Assembly: GCA_963989385.1 (NCBI GenBank)
Contig: OZ022508.1
Location: 53,049,087 to 53,113,086 of the forward strand
DNA: 64,000 nucleotides
Reading direction: 5' to 3'
Source of the DNA: Ctena decussata
Taxonomy: Eukaryota > Mollusca > Bivalvia > Lucinida > Lucinidae
Below the pieces are notes generated by a model, which worked only from the letters and a program-made list of their open reading frames with translations, was not told the origin of the DNA and did no database searches. Position numbers and translations under genes: made by a program. The first letter of the stretch is position 1; every line of letters starts with the position of its first letter. Of this stretch, positions 12,490-23,600 are shown piece by piece.

Positions 12490-13042
12490 CAAATACAGCA
12501 AAACCATTAAGTGGCTATGATGGTCACTACTTTGTTTGTTTGGCAGTCTGTCCATCTGGAACACTTCTGTGTTGCCAAAGAATTGAAAGTGCAGACATAT
12601 GCCTCTTGTACAATGCACTTCCTTTCAATGTCATCTGTTAATGTGTGAAAATATAACAGAATCACTTAAAGACTTTTGGAGTTATACTCCAGACAATAGT
12701 GTTATGATAAAGGGAAACAACCCCCAAAAGATCATAGTACAGTTAACTGATTTGAATTTTTTTTCCTAAAGTCTTCTATCAATGTGTCAAATATGCATCA
12801 AGTCCCTTAAATTCTGTATTAATTTGTATAATAAGTATGAAAAAGTGAAAAGAGAGATAACTCAAAATCTAGAAAATGTGTGTTGTAAGTTACTATGCCC
12901 CCAACCACGCTTTCTAAATTTTAAGACAAGTCTTAATTGTATTGCATAAAACTAATCAGTTTAATTATTTTGTGATTATTTCATCATCGAATACGAGGGA
13001 GTATGCTTTTAATAATTTTGGAGTTATGCTCCTGACAAAAAA

Positions 13043-13081
<39 letters not shown>

Positions 13082-13840
13082 AATAATGACAGGGATAATT
13101 CAAATAGAAAGTCAGGCAGACTTATGGTTCTTGTACACTGCTCTTCCCTCGATGTTCTCTTTTTTAAGAAAAGTTTCAAGGCAATCCGTTTAATACTTTT
13201 GGAGTTATGCTCCGGACAAAAGAAAAATGACTAAGGAAAATAATGCAAAAGGTGGAAAATGCAGAGTTACACATGCTTGGGACAAATGTGTTATGAAAAA
13301 TTGACTCAGGGGATAATTAAACAAGAAGCCAGGCAGCGTTATGGTTCTTGTACATTGCAATTGCTCACTATTTTTTCTACAATTATGCGAAGGTTTAAGA
13401 TAATCCTTTGAAGTTATGCTCAAGACAAAATAATTGGCAAAGGGAGATAATTGAAATAGTAAGCCAGACAAAGTTATAATTCTTGTACAGTGCACTTTTC
13501 TGCAATGTCTTTTATCAATACCGGTATATAAAGTATATAAGTATTATATAAAATTATATACTTTATAAAGTATTACATAAATTTTCATGACAATCCCTTT
13601 TATAATCATGCTCCGGACAAAAGCAAAGCTGACAAAGGGAGATAGTTAAAAAAATGGGGCATAAGCACTGCACTTCCCCTTAATGTTCTCTATCATAAAA
13701 TGAGGTTTCTAGACGATCCCTTTTACATTTTTGAGTAATGCTCAGGACCAAAGTGTTGAGGACGCACGGACGTACATACGGACAGGCACATGGAAGAACG
13801 GACGGACACAATTTCCATACTCCCTTCGCTTTTGACTAGG
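12490..13840. repeat. Bivalve-type diverged tandem repeat
   Basis: Six diverged units, each carrying a TTGTACA(C)TGCACTTCCC-like segment, a TTTGGAGTTATGCTCCGGAC-like segment and AAAGGGAGATAATT. The marker word falls at about 12667, 13018, 13198, 13410, 13605 and 13728. It ends in a GGACGCACGGACGTACATAC-type tail. A (TAA)n tract lies at 13044-13078. Confidence 0.75.
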
Positions 13841-14434
13841 AGGGGATAATTAAGCGGGATCCGAGCCATCCAATTTCTTTATTATTATTTTCGTCACATA
13901 AAGAGCGTCAGTCTCTGATGAAAGACCTAAAAAGAGATATTTGGAAAGATGCGGGAACCTTACATAACCAATGATAAGGTGCCATGTAACGAAAATGGTG
14001 GGAAAATGGTGGGAATCAATTACAGACAGAGGATCAAGTACAAAGCAAATCCGCAACTCAATTTATGTGATCAAGATATGGAAATTAAATCAATATAAAA
14101 TCTCGCAGGGATACAGATAATGACAAGGTTATTTTTGTATGATTCACTTGGTCTTTCAGAGTGAACAAGAATTAAAGTTTCAAGAAATCCTGCCTTGTTT
14201 AATCCACCTTTCCTAGTTAAACCGCGTTCTGTTTCAATCTTGCTAGAGCAAATAAGAAGTGACTTGATAACAGATTACAAATCTGTCGTAACATGTCAGA
14301 CAAATTGTTATTTTGAGTCCCATATGTTAATTATCCTCAATACCTGATTCAGATTTTCAAGAATCAAGATGCCCAACCTTTTGGCCATTTTTAAATGGTA
14401 CGCCACTGGAAAATAAAAGTTATCTCTAGCTCAG
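13841..14434. other. No gene recognised
   Basis: Unique-looking AT-rich intergenic DNA between the tandem repeat and the next MITE. Confidence 0.4.
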
Positions 14435-14655
14435 TGGCCGTATCTATAAAGCGATTTAAGTGGTTGCTATGCTGTTGCTATGGCTGTATTTCTATAAAGG
14501 AGATTTCCTACAACTATGAAATTTGCTCTGGAGGAAGAGTCTTTTTCAGACTGTTCCTCCAGAGCAAATTTCATAGTTGTAGGGAATCTCCTTCATAGAA
14601 ATTCAGCCTTAGCAACAGCATAGCAACCACTTAAGTGGTTTTATAAATATGACCC
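14435..14655. mobile_element. Palindromic MITE, second copy
   Basis: Same family as 3422-3642: AGATTTCCTACAACTATGAA, GCTCTGGAGGAA and the inverted halves are shared. The ends are degenerate and no matching target duplication is seen. Confidence 0.75.
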
Positions 14656-15777
14656 CTGCTTTTCAGATTTGGTTCTCGTAACGTAAAGTGGACCTTTATC
14701 TTTGGCGGATGTTGTGGCCTTCAAACTTTCATACAGTTACGTTTCTATACTGGTATTATATCGTGCGAAAGCATAATAAATAGCACTGAACTTTTGTAAA
14801 CTTTGTATTTTCCCATTACGAATGTATGATAAGCATTAAGAAAAAGGACATTTAGTCAAAAGTCATTTACGGTTTCAGTGAGAAGGTCGCTTGTATTGCC
14901 AGGAGATTTATATACTTGAAAACTGCATTTGTTTTACATTATAGGCCAAATACATGCAGACTATGCTAAAGTATGCCAACAAAATGCATTTCTAATGACA
15001 TAAATGTAAATGGCATCGAATATCTTAGAAATGACTCTCAAAATGAAATGTTAAACGGATTTGTATTGCTCTCTAATGCTTGGTATTCGACTTTGAACCA
15101 TCGACATTCATATAGTTCCATCTAATTACTAAACTTGGAACAATATAGAGTAGAACAGAATGACTCGCCAAACTAAATTTACGAGTGGAATGAGGAGTAA
15201 CGAAGCGGCGTTCCAGTATAATGTCTTGGGAGCAAGGCGGTCATTTCATTTAAAGCATGCTTATCTATTTTAAGTGAACGTTTAAAGCTAGTCTTGCGAC
15301 TCCCGAAAAAATCACAGACAATTTTCAAAGCAATGACTGCTGTTTTATGTTCTGAAAATATTCATTTAGCCTTTGTGGTATCCTAACTAGATTTTGGGCC
15401 ATCCGATTCATATAATCTTTGGCGTTGATGTAAAGGGGCTTCAGTTTTAGAAGGCTGTTCAAACCTAAATAATGCCTATTTGAGTTACGTTCGCATATGG
15501 ATTTGTTTCAGTAAGCAGCCGCACGTGTGTTAACTGCTTACTCTAACCGTACTTACATTATTTGTACTCAGATTTCATAGTATAGTGAGTTGAATTAGGA
15601 AAAGCTTTGTGTTAATATACTTTTGTCTTCATCAGGAAATAATGTCACAAATAAGTACTGTCTCAAACCCTATATAATATGTGGTAATTTCAGTTACAAT
15701 GATTATCATGTCGATATATACTGAAGCAAAACTGCTGCAAGGTCTTGTTTGAAATGACAGGTCCAATTTTTTATTCT

Positions 15778-16018
15778 TTCTCACCTAAACATTAAAACCA
15801 TGTCTACAAACGCAGGTATCGCTTGTTTGATTTCCAAGCTAAATACAACACAAGAATTATTGATATTGAAAAGGCCATTTAATAATTAAAGGAGTGATGG
15901 AATATCTACCTCACTTCTTCTGTTGAACTATATACTTTAAAACTAGAATACTAATATGCAGCAATTTAGAACTAATGTGATAAAGCAAAGATGGGGACAA
16001 CAATTTATGTGCGCAGCT
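15778..16018 (+). repeat. Dispersed direct repeat, copy 1
   Basis: About 235 bp, beginning CTCACCTAAACATTAAAACC and ending GATGGGGACAACAATTTATG. Nearly identical to 18036-18271; the last part recurs at 17586-17650. No coding potential. Confidence 0.8.
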
Positions 16019-16164
16019 CATTTAAGCTCATTTTTTAATGTTCAACAATATACTTTATTGTCTCCATAGGACTATCAATCGTAAAAAGCGTCTCAACTCA
16101 AATCATTGTAAAAGGCGGGTCAACCTTCCTGTTTGGTAATAAAATGTGGGTTGATGTGCATATA

Positions 16165-17185
16165 CGAGGGATGATCCAGAAATTCGTGGACACAGTCCAT
16201 AAAATCCAACTGCAAAAAGTTATTTCTTTCAAATCTTAACCAATGCTTTTCTATAAATGCCTGAATAATTTCTCACAATATCAGGTAAATTCAATGAATA
16301 TTGGGTTTGGCATCTACGTTTGAATATACAAGGGGTTGTCTGTGTGGCGCACTCCAGTGTTTTTGCAGGAAAATACAAAATGTTCCTTTTAAAATAATCA
16401 GATATATTTTTATCCTTAAAATTTCGATATAAAATTGCAGTCAAGAACTAAAGTAACATTTCCCACTTTCAAACGACGTGAATATTCATTACTGGTATTT
16501 TAATTGACATTCTGCACCAACAAAACGAACCACTACCCTCTGACATGAAAGAAGATAATGACGTTTTTTTTGAACGTCTGCACGCATGCAGTTTGTCTAA
16601 AGGTCGACATAAAAAAGACATAAAACCAATGGAAACAAATCATATTTTACACGAAGCATCATGAAACATACTCGTTTGAAAATACTGTGTAAAAGAGTGC
16701 TGCCAAAATAAATGCCGAGCCATATTTTCGGACCTCAGGATGGCAATGATACACTTATTCGATGAAATGATAGATTTTACACCTCAAAGCTGAGCCCAAG
16801 AAATATTTACGCGATACATGTATCAGAAGTTGTGCTTTATAAATCCTGATGGAAAACTTGTGATTGTCTATTGCTCTTTTCCTCGCATTATATAAATTCT
16901 GAAACTGTGTTTTTAGTGTTATGATTTCTTTGGTAGATCTTGTCAGCTTCGCATTTTGAGCACTATCATCTACCAGACGTCAACGTGACGTTGTAGCGTG
17001 CGCCGTGCAACCTCGGGTAACTGAACAAAATGCATTGTTATATACGAACCGTTTGAGATATCTGATCCAAAATTTACATGTGTGTTAACCAATGGTGTGG
17101 CAATGGGCATGTAATATTTCATCGATGGGCCTTTTCAGATTCTTTAGTTATTCAAGGTGTCCACGAACTTCTGGATCATCCCTCG
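16165..17185. mobile_element. Mariner-like element with 29-bp terminal repeats
   Basis: The terminal repeat CGAGGGATGATCCAGAAATT... (29 bases, one mismatch between ends) is flanked by TA on both sides, the Tc1/mariner target. At 1,021 bp it is a little short for an intact mariner, and no transposase ORF is recognised, so it is decayed or non-autonomous. Confidence 0.7.
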
Positions 17186-17585
17186 TATTGAGCAAGTTAA
17201 CTGACAAAAAGTAGAGTAAACATTACTTTGAAAATAACAAATCACTGGACACAAATTGAAATTTCCTGTTCTGGTTTCCCGTCTAGCAATGCTATATAAA
17301 TACAGGCGGGATAGTGATTGGGACTCCACGCCTGTATATTGTATTTTTACCATTAAATTAAACTTAATGAAATCGAATGTAGGTCATTTTAGTTGCTTAC
17401 TAAAATGACCCAAATAAGTTTTCAAACCCTTTTTATGTGAAGTTCAAGGATGTTTTATTAGTTTACAGCTGGCTTATCATGGTCATTTACATTGACAAAA
17501 CTATACTGAGAAGCTTGCAGCGATACCTCATGATAAAAATTTTTCACGCTGATAGAGCAATGGGGCCTTTAAAACGAAAATACCG

Positions 17586-17650
17586 ATATTATGCAGTAAT
17601 TTAGAACAAATGTCATAAATCAAAGCTGGGACAACAATTTATGCGCCCAC
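17586..17650 (+). repeat. Dispersed direct repeat, partial copy
   Basis: Carries only the 3' portion (ATGCAGTAATTTAGAACAAA to TTTATGCGCCCA) of the 15778 / 18036 repeat. Confidence 0.65.
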
Positions 17651-18035
17651 CGAAAGCAAAGTAAAGGTGCTGGTCGGAAAGGCGGGAGGGTTTGAAAATT
17701 CTGAATTGACCTTTTGGCCTGGAAGCTTGCCAAAACAGGCAAGCTCCTGCTAGCGGAAACGCAAGGGAAGGTATATATTAATCCAACAGAGTTGCCTCCC
17801 CTTTGTTGTAATTACGGGTTGCAACTACATCACGAGTTTAAACGCCTTGAGAATTTGGACCGTAAATCCATTACAGTGTGCATAAAATATTTTAATACAA
17901 GCATGTAAAATCAATTTGGTTTAAACATATTTATTTCTCTGTTTTCGTATCGTATTATATAATACAACATACAAAATTTATTAGGATTGAAACGAAAGCA
18001 ACTTGCTCATTTAGCTCTTCTCCTAAAATTCATTT

Positions 18036-18271
18036 ATGCTCACCTAAACATTAAAACCATGTATACAAACACAGGCATCGCTTGTTTGATTTCCAAGCTA
18101 AATACAACACAAGAATTATTGATATTGAAACGGCCATTTAATAATTAAATGATGTAATGGGATATCTACCTCATTTCTTATGTTGAATTTTAAAACAAGA
18201 ATACTAATATGCAGCAATTTAGAACAGATGTCATAAAGCAAAGATGGGGACAACAATTTATGCGCCACAAA
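18036..18271 (+). repeat. Dispersed direct repeat, copy 2
   Basis: Matches 15778-16018 with few substitutions and a short deletion (TATACT missing after GTTGAA). Confidence 0.8.
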
Positions 18272-18919
18272 TTGCTGATGAGATCAATGCGGTGCTGTAT
18301 GAGCTGAAGTGAGCGGAAAGCAATATCCCCATGCGAGACCCAGACAGCTGTTTAACAGTAGATATTTTGTAACTTAAGTTTAAAATGTAAATATTACGAA
18401 TTTCAATTCGGTCCATCCTGTATTATTATACATTTAAGAAACAAGAGGATGCAGTAGATACAGTAGTGTCCTGTTTATATCTAAAATTATTTTTTACTAA
18501 AATAAAAGTTGCAGATAATTTATGCTGTTAATCACTGACAAAGGTTTAATTTAGGAATGAAAGTGAGTAGCTTTCTTTATTTCTAATGACAAATATAAAG
18601 TTGTACACATGTTATTCGTAGCTGCAATTATGCAGCTTCGACTGACTTTGTCGCTGGTTATACCCTAGGTAGTTTGATGTGATGGAAAGCAAACTCGTGT
18701 TGACTAGATGTACTAAACTCAACACCTCTGACTTTCGGGTGTGGCATGATTTTTAACATTTAAGAAAATTCAGACGCCTTGACCAATTTCTCGCTTACTA
18801 AACCTAGCTTTAAGATGCAACATCAGTGTTGTTTGCAGGGGCTAATGTTTAGCAGTTTCCATGGTAGCCGACGAGTTTATGCGTACTATGAACTTAAGGT
18901 TGACACATAAGTCAGGCCG

Positions 18920-19200
18920 TTTTGGTTGGTTGGTTGGTTGATTTGATGCTTAACGTCCACGGTAAACAACTAAGGTCATGTCGGGACGGTCAGTTAACCT
19001 AACCACACTATTCCTGGGCAGGTTAGACCTCCTAAGCGGTTAACCAGTACTAAGTGCACATACTTTCGCCAGTAACTGACAACTAGCCTTCTTGAATCAG
19101 CGGAAGGAGAAACGAAAGTATGTGGCCAGACCGGGATTCGAACCCAGGACCTCTGACCTACGAGTCAGGTGCCCTTCCGATTGCGCTACCCGGCCCGGCA
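18920..19200 (-). mobile_element. tRNA-derived SINE with (CCAA)n tail
   Basis: On the minus strand the head reads GCCGGGTAGCGCAATCGG (A-box-like), an anticodon-like stem and GGTTCGAATCCCGG (B box). A body containing GGACGTTAAGCATCAAATC follows, ending in a (CCAA)n tail ((TTGG)n on plus at ~18925-18945). The anticodon stem closes only with a 6-base loop, so this is not a functional tRNA. It lies between the divergent iGluR genes. Confidence 0.75.
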
Positions 19201-19550
19201 TAGGACGTTTTGACATTTTGAAATTTAATTTTTGATTAAAGTGGCACTCAATGCCACTATGATTTACAACAGCACCTTACACTTTTCTGAAAAGTACGCC
19301 TTTCTCGCACGGCCGAAAGCAGTGTTGATTGCCGGGTAGGATTATTTGTTCTAATGTTAATACATGTATATGTTAATTTCAGCGTCGGAAATGAAAGCTG
19401 CAGGTCTATTATTTGTGTGTTGTCTTATACGGCTAGTGCAGTATGTCTTTATGGAGGAAAAGTGTACCATGACAAAAGAAGAGAGAGGATACGATTTCGT
19501 TGTAGGCAAGTCGTACTTAAAACTCATTCATTGCTTTCGAAGGGCCATTA

Positions 19551-19735
19551 ACACACCGGGTAGGCGGCAATCGAAAACGCTCTAAGCAATCTATTAACGC
19601 GGATCAAAAACCGTTAGTAACAGCGTTTTCGATAGCAAATTGGCGACAATTTGCAATCGAAAACGTTGTTTCTAATGGTTTTTGACCCGCGTTCGTCGAC
19701 TGCATAGCGTGTTCGATTGCCGCCTACCCTGTGTG
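19551..19735. mobile_element. Fold-back MITE (ACACACCGGGTAGGCGGC)
   Basis: Ends ACACACCGGGTAGGCGGCAA and its complement TTGCCGCCTACCCTGTGTG; the internal AATCGAAAACG word appears in both orientations. The short ORF across it is not a gene. Confidence 0.7.
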
Positions 19736-20148
19736 ATTAATAACTCCGATGTGATTAATAACTATTATTTAAAGCTGGACATGATTGTAAATTTTTTCAG
19801 ACATTGACCGATTACGTCCACTCCTGAAATATTTCACAAACAGCTGCAAATAAATTGCAAAGATCTCACATTTAGAAAATTTCAGATTTTTTTTTTAAAT
19901 TCATTTATTGTTTTTTGAATTGATTTGAATTAACACACTTGATGAACTTATTAACTTGTAACCGTAGGGTCTGTTCTCTTTAGGGTGTCATACATGAGCT
20001 AACCCTGCAGTTTTCTGAGAAATTTTGATAAATGAATAGAAAATGCTGTTTGGGGTTTCATACGAGTTATATTGATGTTTATCTACTGCCCAAAAGGGGA
20101 ATCAGCATTGAAACTTTAGTGCATCCAATACAAAACAGTTAAACAAAT

Positions 20149-20410
20149 CAGGGCCCAGGTTCACAATCATTCTTAAAGTTAAGGACCACCTTAAAGGTGA
20201 GGTCTGAAATTTCAATTGTTAATAAAAGCTTACAGAACTAATTGTATTTGATTATTCTTTGGTATAACATTTCCATGACAATTGTCAGTAGGATCACACA
20301 AAAACTGCGATGTTTATAATACATTAAATATGGATTTTCTTAGGGAGAAATTTTCAACCTTAACTTTAAGGCGGTCCTTAACTTAAGAATGATTGTGAAC
20401 CTAGGCCCTG
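20149..20410. mobile_element. MITE with GGGCCCAGGTTCACAATC ends
   Basis: Left end CAGGGCCCAGGTTCACAATC, right end GATTGTGAACCTAGGCCCTG; subterminal TTAAAGTTAAGGACC and GGTCCTTAAC also pair. It ends ~107 bases before the first recognised plus-gene exon. Confidence 0.75.
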
Positions 20411-20516
20411 GTCTTTTTTAATCTCCTTTTAACTGGATGCATTTGAAGTTCATGTATACTTTATTATTATCCGGATGTTTGTATGTAGATATAAAGCATA
20501 CATGTAATCGTTTTAG

Positions 20517-20684
20517 GAACCCTTAGTCCCAAGACAGGCGAGTCTCCCCTGGAGGAGTGGGTGGGGAGTTATAAAGAGCGTGTGAAGTGCTTCAAGACTC
20601 CTAACTATGTAAACCTAAAGGTAGATGAAGTGCTAAGGATGCCCTATGACGGATGGACTAATATCACACGGGGAATAAACTCAT
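20517..20684 (+). CDS. iGluR (plus gene) first recognised exon: ATD start
   Basis: Acceptor GTTTTAG and donor CAT|GTATGT give 168 nt, phase 2 in and 1 out. It encodes TLSPKTGESPLEEWVGSYKE to NITRGINS and joins CC of the next exon to make Ser. It pairs with exon 2 of the divergent paralogue. The preceding exon must end with one base of a codon. A possible short one lies near 19391-19403 (ATG then MKAA), but it lacks a convincing signal peptide. Confidence 0.75.
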
Positions 20685-23600
20685 GTATGTTTGTCATGCA
20701 TATTGAGCCGCGACACGAGAAAACCAACAATGTGGTTGTGTGCCCTGCGCAAACACAGACCAGCCTGGGCATTCGCCCAGTCTGACCAGACTCTTCACTA
20801 AGCGCTTAAAGGGCAGCTAAGGGTCGCCCAGGCTGATCAGAGTATTCGCTGTCCACATGGAGCTAGCTTAGACCCTTAGCTACCCTTTAAGCGCTTAGTC
20901 AAGAGTCTGGTCAGACTGGGCGGATACCCAGGCTGATCTGAGTCTGCGCTGGGCGCACAAACACATTGTTAGTTTTGTCGTGTCGTGGCTCACATACAGT
21001 TTTGCTGAACGAAATATAGGCACTTTACAGTTACTTCTTATATTGTATAACGTATAATACATAAATAAATAAATAGAAAAATAAATAAGTACGAATAACT
21101 AAATTCTAAAGTAACAAAACTGTGACCATACATAGAGATTATTGCATGTGTTTCCGTTATCACCCGATTTATCAGCATGAGATTCCAATATCTGGCCCCG
21201 AGGTTATAAAACTTCTTTCATGCTCAACTCAGCTGAGCATGAAATTTAAAATGCCCATTAATATAAAAATACCAAGAAATTCAGCATTTTTCAGGCTCAG
21301 ATAAGCCAGGAAGGCTATTTTTTCTGCTCATAAATATTAAAATGCCAACAATTGTTGGCAGTTTAAAATTTATGAGCAGAAAAAATTTCATGCTCAGCTG
21401 AGTTGAGCATGAAAAAAGTTTTATAACCTCGGGGCCAGGAAGATAACGAAAAACTCGTAAAGATTCTGGTGAAGAAGAGACCAACAGAAGTAAACATTAT
21501 TTGAGCCGCGACACGGGGAAACAAACAATGTGGTAGTGCGCCCAGCGTCGACACAGATCAGCCTGGACATCCACCCAGTCTGATCAGACTCTTCGCTAAG
21601 CGATTAAAGGGTACCTGATGGTCCTAGCTACCTTCATGCGGACAGCGACGACTCTGATCAGACTGGGCGGATGTCCAGGCTGATCTGAGTCTGCGCTGGG
21701 CGCACAACCACATTGTTGGTTTTCTCGTGTCGCGGTTCATTTATGTGGCAAGAACCTGCTTCCACAGATGAAAAACAATAAATAGGTAATCTAGAAAAGA
21801 CAAGAAATATCTTTAAAAAAAGATATAAGACGAAGTGAAAGAAGACATATTTGAAACAAATAATATTTTTTTTATTTCTTTTGAAAGAAGAAATTGGCTG
21901 CAAGCAAGGTTTCAGAATACGTCCCGCAAAATTATCTGCACTCAGTGTTTTAAATACACTAGTCTATACGCCTTTAATAATTAAAATGTAAAAAAGGACC
22001 AAAATCTAATGGGGTATCTATGAGAAATTTTTACTGTGATTGAAAAAATTCCAAGTTCAAAACCCTGTCGCTGTGTCATAATAACAAAATAAAAATTGGC
22101 TAAGTTCAAAAATGCTGTAAATATGTCTGACATTATTATTAACTAGCAGTATCCTTATGTTGGGGTTATCCACTATGGCGAGACCAAACTCGTCCGTAAA
22201 TTATTGACATTCTTCGGTACATTCCGATATGCTTCCGATGATACGGTACTGTATTTTACCCGGTTCGGTACAGCCGGGTGCGTAAATTTACCGGAACGGA
22301 CCGGAATGGACAGAATTACCGGAACGGACTCCGGAACGGACCCGTTTTCCCCTATCTTCAGTAGATATTTGTAATAGTTTTTATTAAATAACTCTTATTT
22401 AATATTAATACATATTCTGTATGCCATCTAGCGCAAATCAATTAGAGATATTAGTCAAAATACTCTTTGAGTATTTTGCGCCATGGGTAGGCCTCTTAAA
22501 ACCCCACGCATATGCGTTTCATCTTAAAATCATATTATCTTATACAAAAATCTGGTTATCTTTCTTCCAAGACTTGGAGCGAATGTAAAACACAAAAATT
22601 CCCGAATTTTTGTTCCATAGTATCATGACCAACATTTCAGCCATAGAAAATATGTAGAGCTATTGTGTTTCAGCTTTAAACTGAAACATTACAGTGGTCT
22701 AAATGTATAAAGGAATTGTACAGTTAGCACCATTATCATGTTTCAATAAGTCGTCAATTTATCTGACGGACAGACATTTGTTTCGCCAATAGTGTCAAAT
22801 CAAAATCAGGGGTTGCAAGCTAAGATAATACATGTTAGTCATAGGTAGGACCTTGAATTAATCTGCGTGTGTAGATTGTATCAAAATATCTCAACAAACG
22901 GCTGAAAATATGAATAATAAGGGTCCGTTCCGGTCCGAACCGGTAATTAGGTCCGTTTCGGTAAATTTACGCACCGAGTTCATACTACGAAAGACTTTTC
23001 GCACCATAGAATCTTTTTTTTTTCTCAAGCCATCGGCATTTGCGTTTCTCGTGTTCTGCTTAACTCTATCAATCATTACAGCGTTAAAGTGAAAAACATA
23101 TTTAAAACTAACTGCAAAGTGCAAATAATAACATTTTTAATGTAACTAAATCTTCTGACAGGTGAATAACAATTCCATGACATATGCTCTCTTCCATACA
23201 GAGATCAAGTCAAGTTTTGGCGGCAACGATGATTTTATTAGACTTCGTCTAACAACAGCGAGGATTGTAGTTATTTAATAGTCTAATGAAACGAGGCAGG
23301 AATCTTATGATAAGTGTGTTAATATTGTTTTATAAACAAAAAAGTGTGCCATTTCGAATTAATTTTGATACCAAGGTGTTCCTCCTGATCTAAACAAGAA
23401 AACGAGTGTCTATGCTGGATAATAAGAGAGATCCGTTTGTGGCAGATCGCACTCGTCATTTTAACATCGAAGTATCTCGTTTTTGACGTCACTCACGGAC
23501 CGATTAACTTTTGTCACACCGAGAAGTCCTATAGTGGACCGACGGACAGGATAAATACTTTGAATGCCCAGATTTATCATACCTGCAGATTACTTCTTGA

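Noticed and set aside
19122..19199. tRNA gene on the minus strand
   Set aside because: A and B boxes are present but the anticodon arm closes only with a 6-base loop, the D stem has a mismatch, and it continues into a SINE body and tail.
19364..19585. Signal-peptide exon (MKAAGLLFVCCLIRLVQ) for the plus iGluR
   Set aside because: It looks like a leader, but no GT donor after it has the phase needed to join the exon at 20517; one candidate would create a stop.
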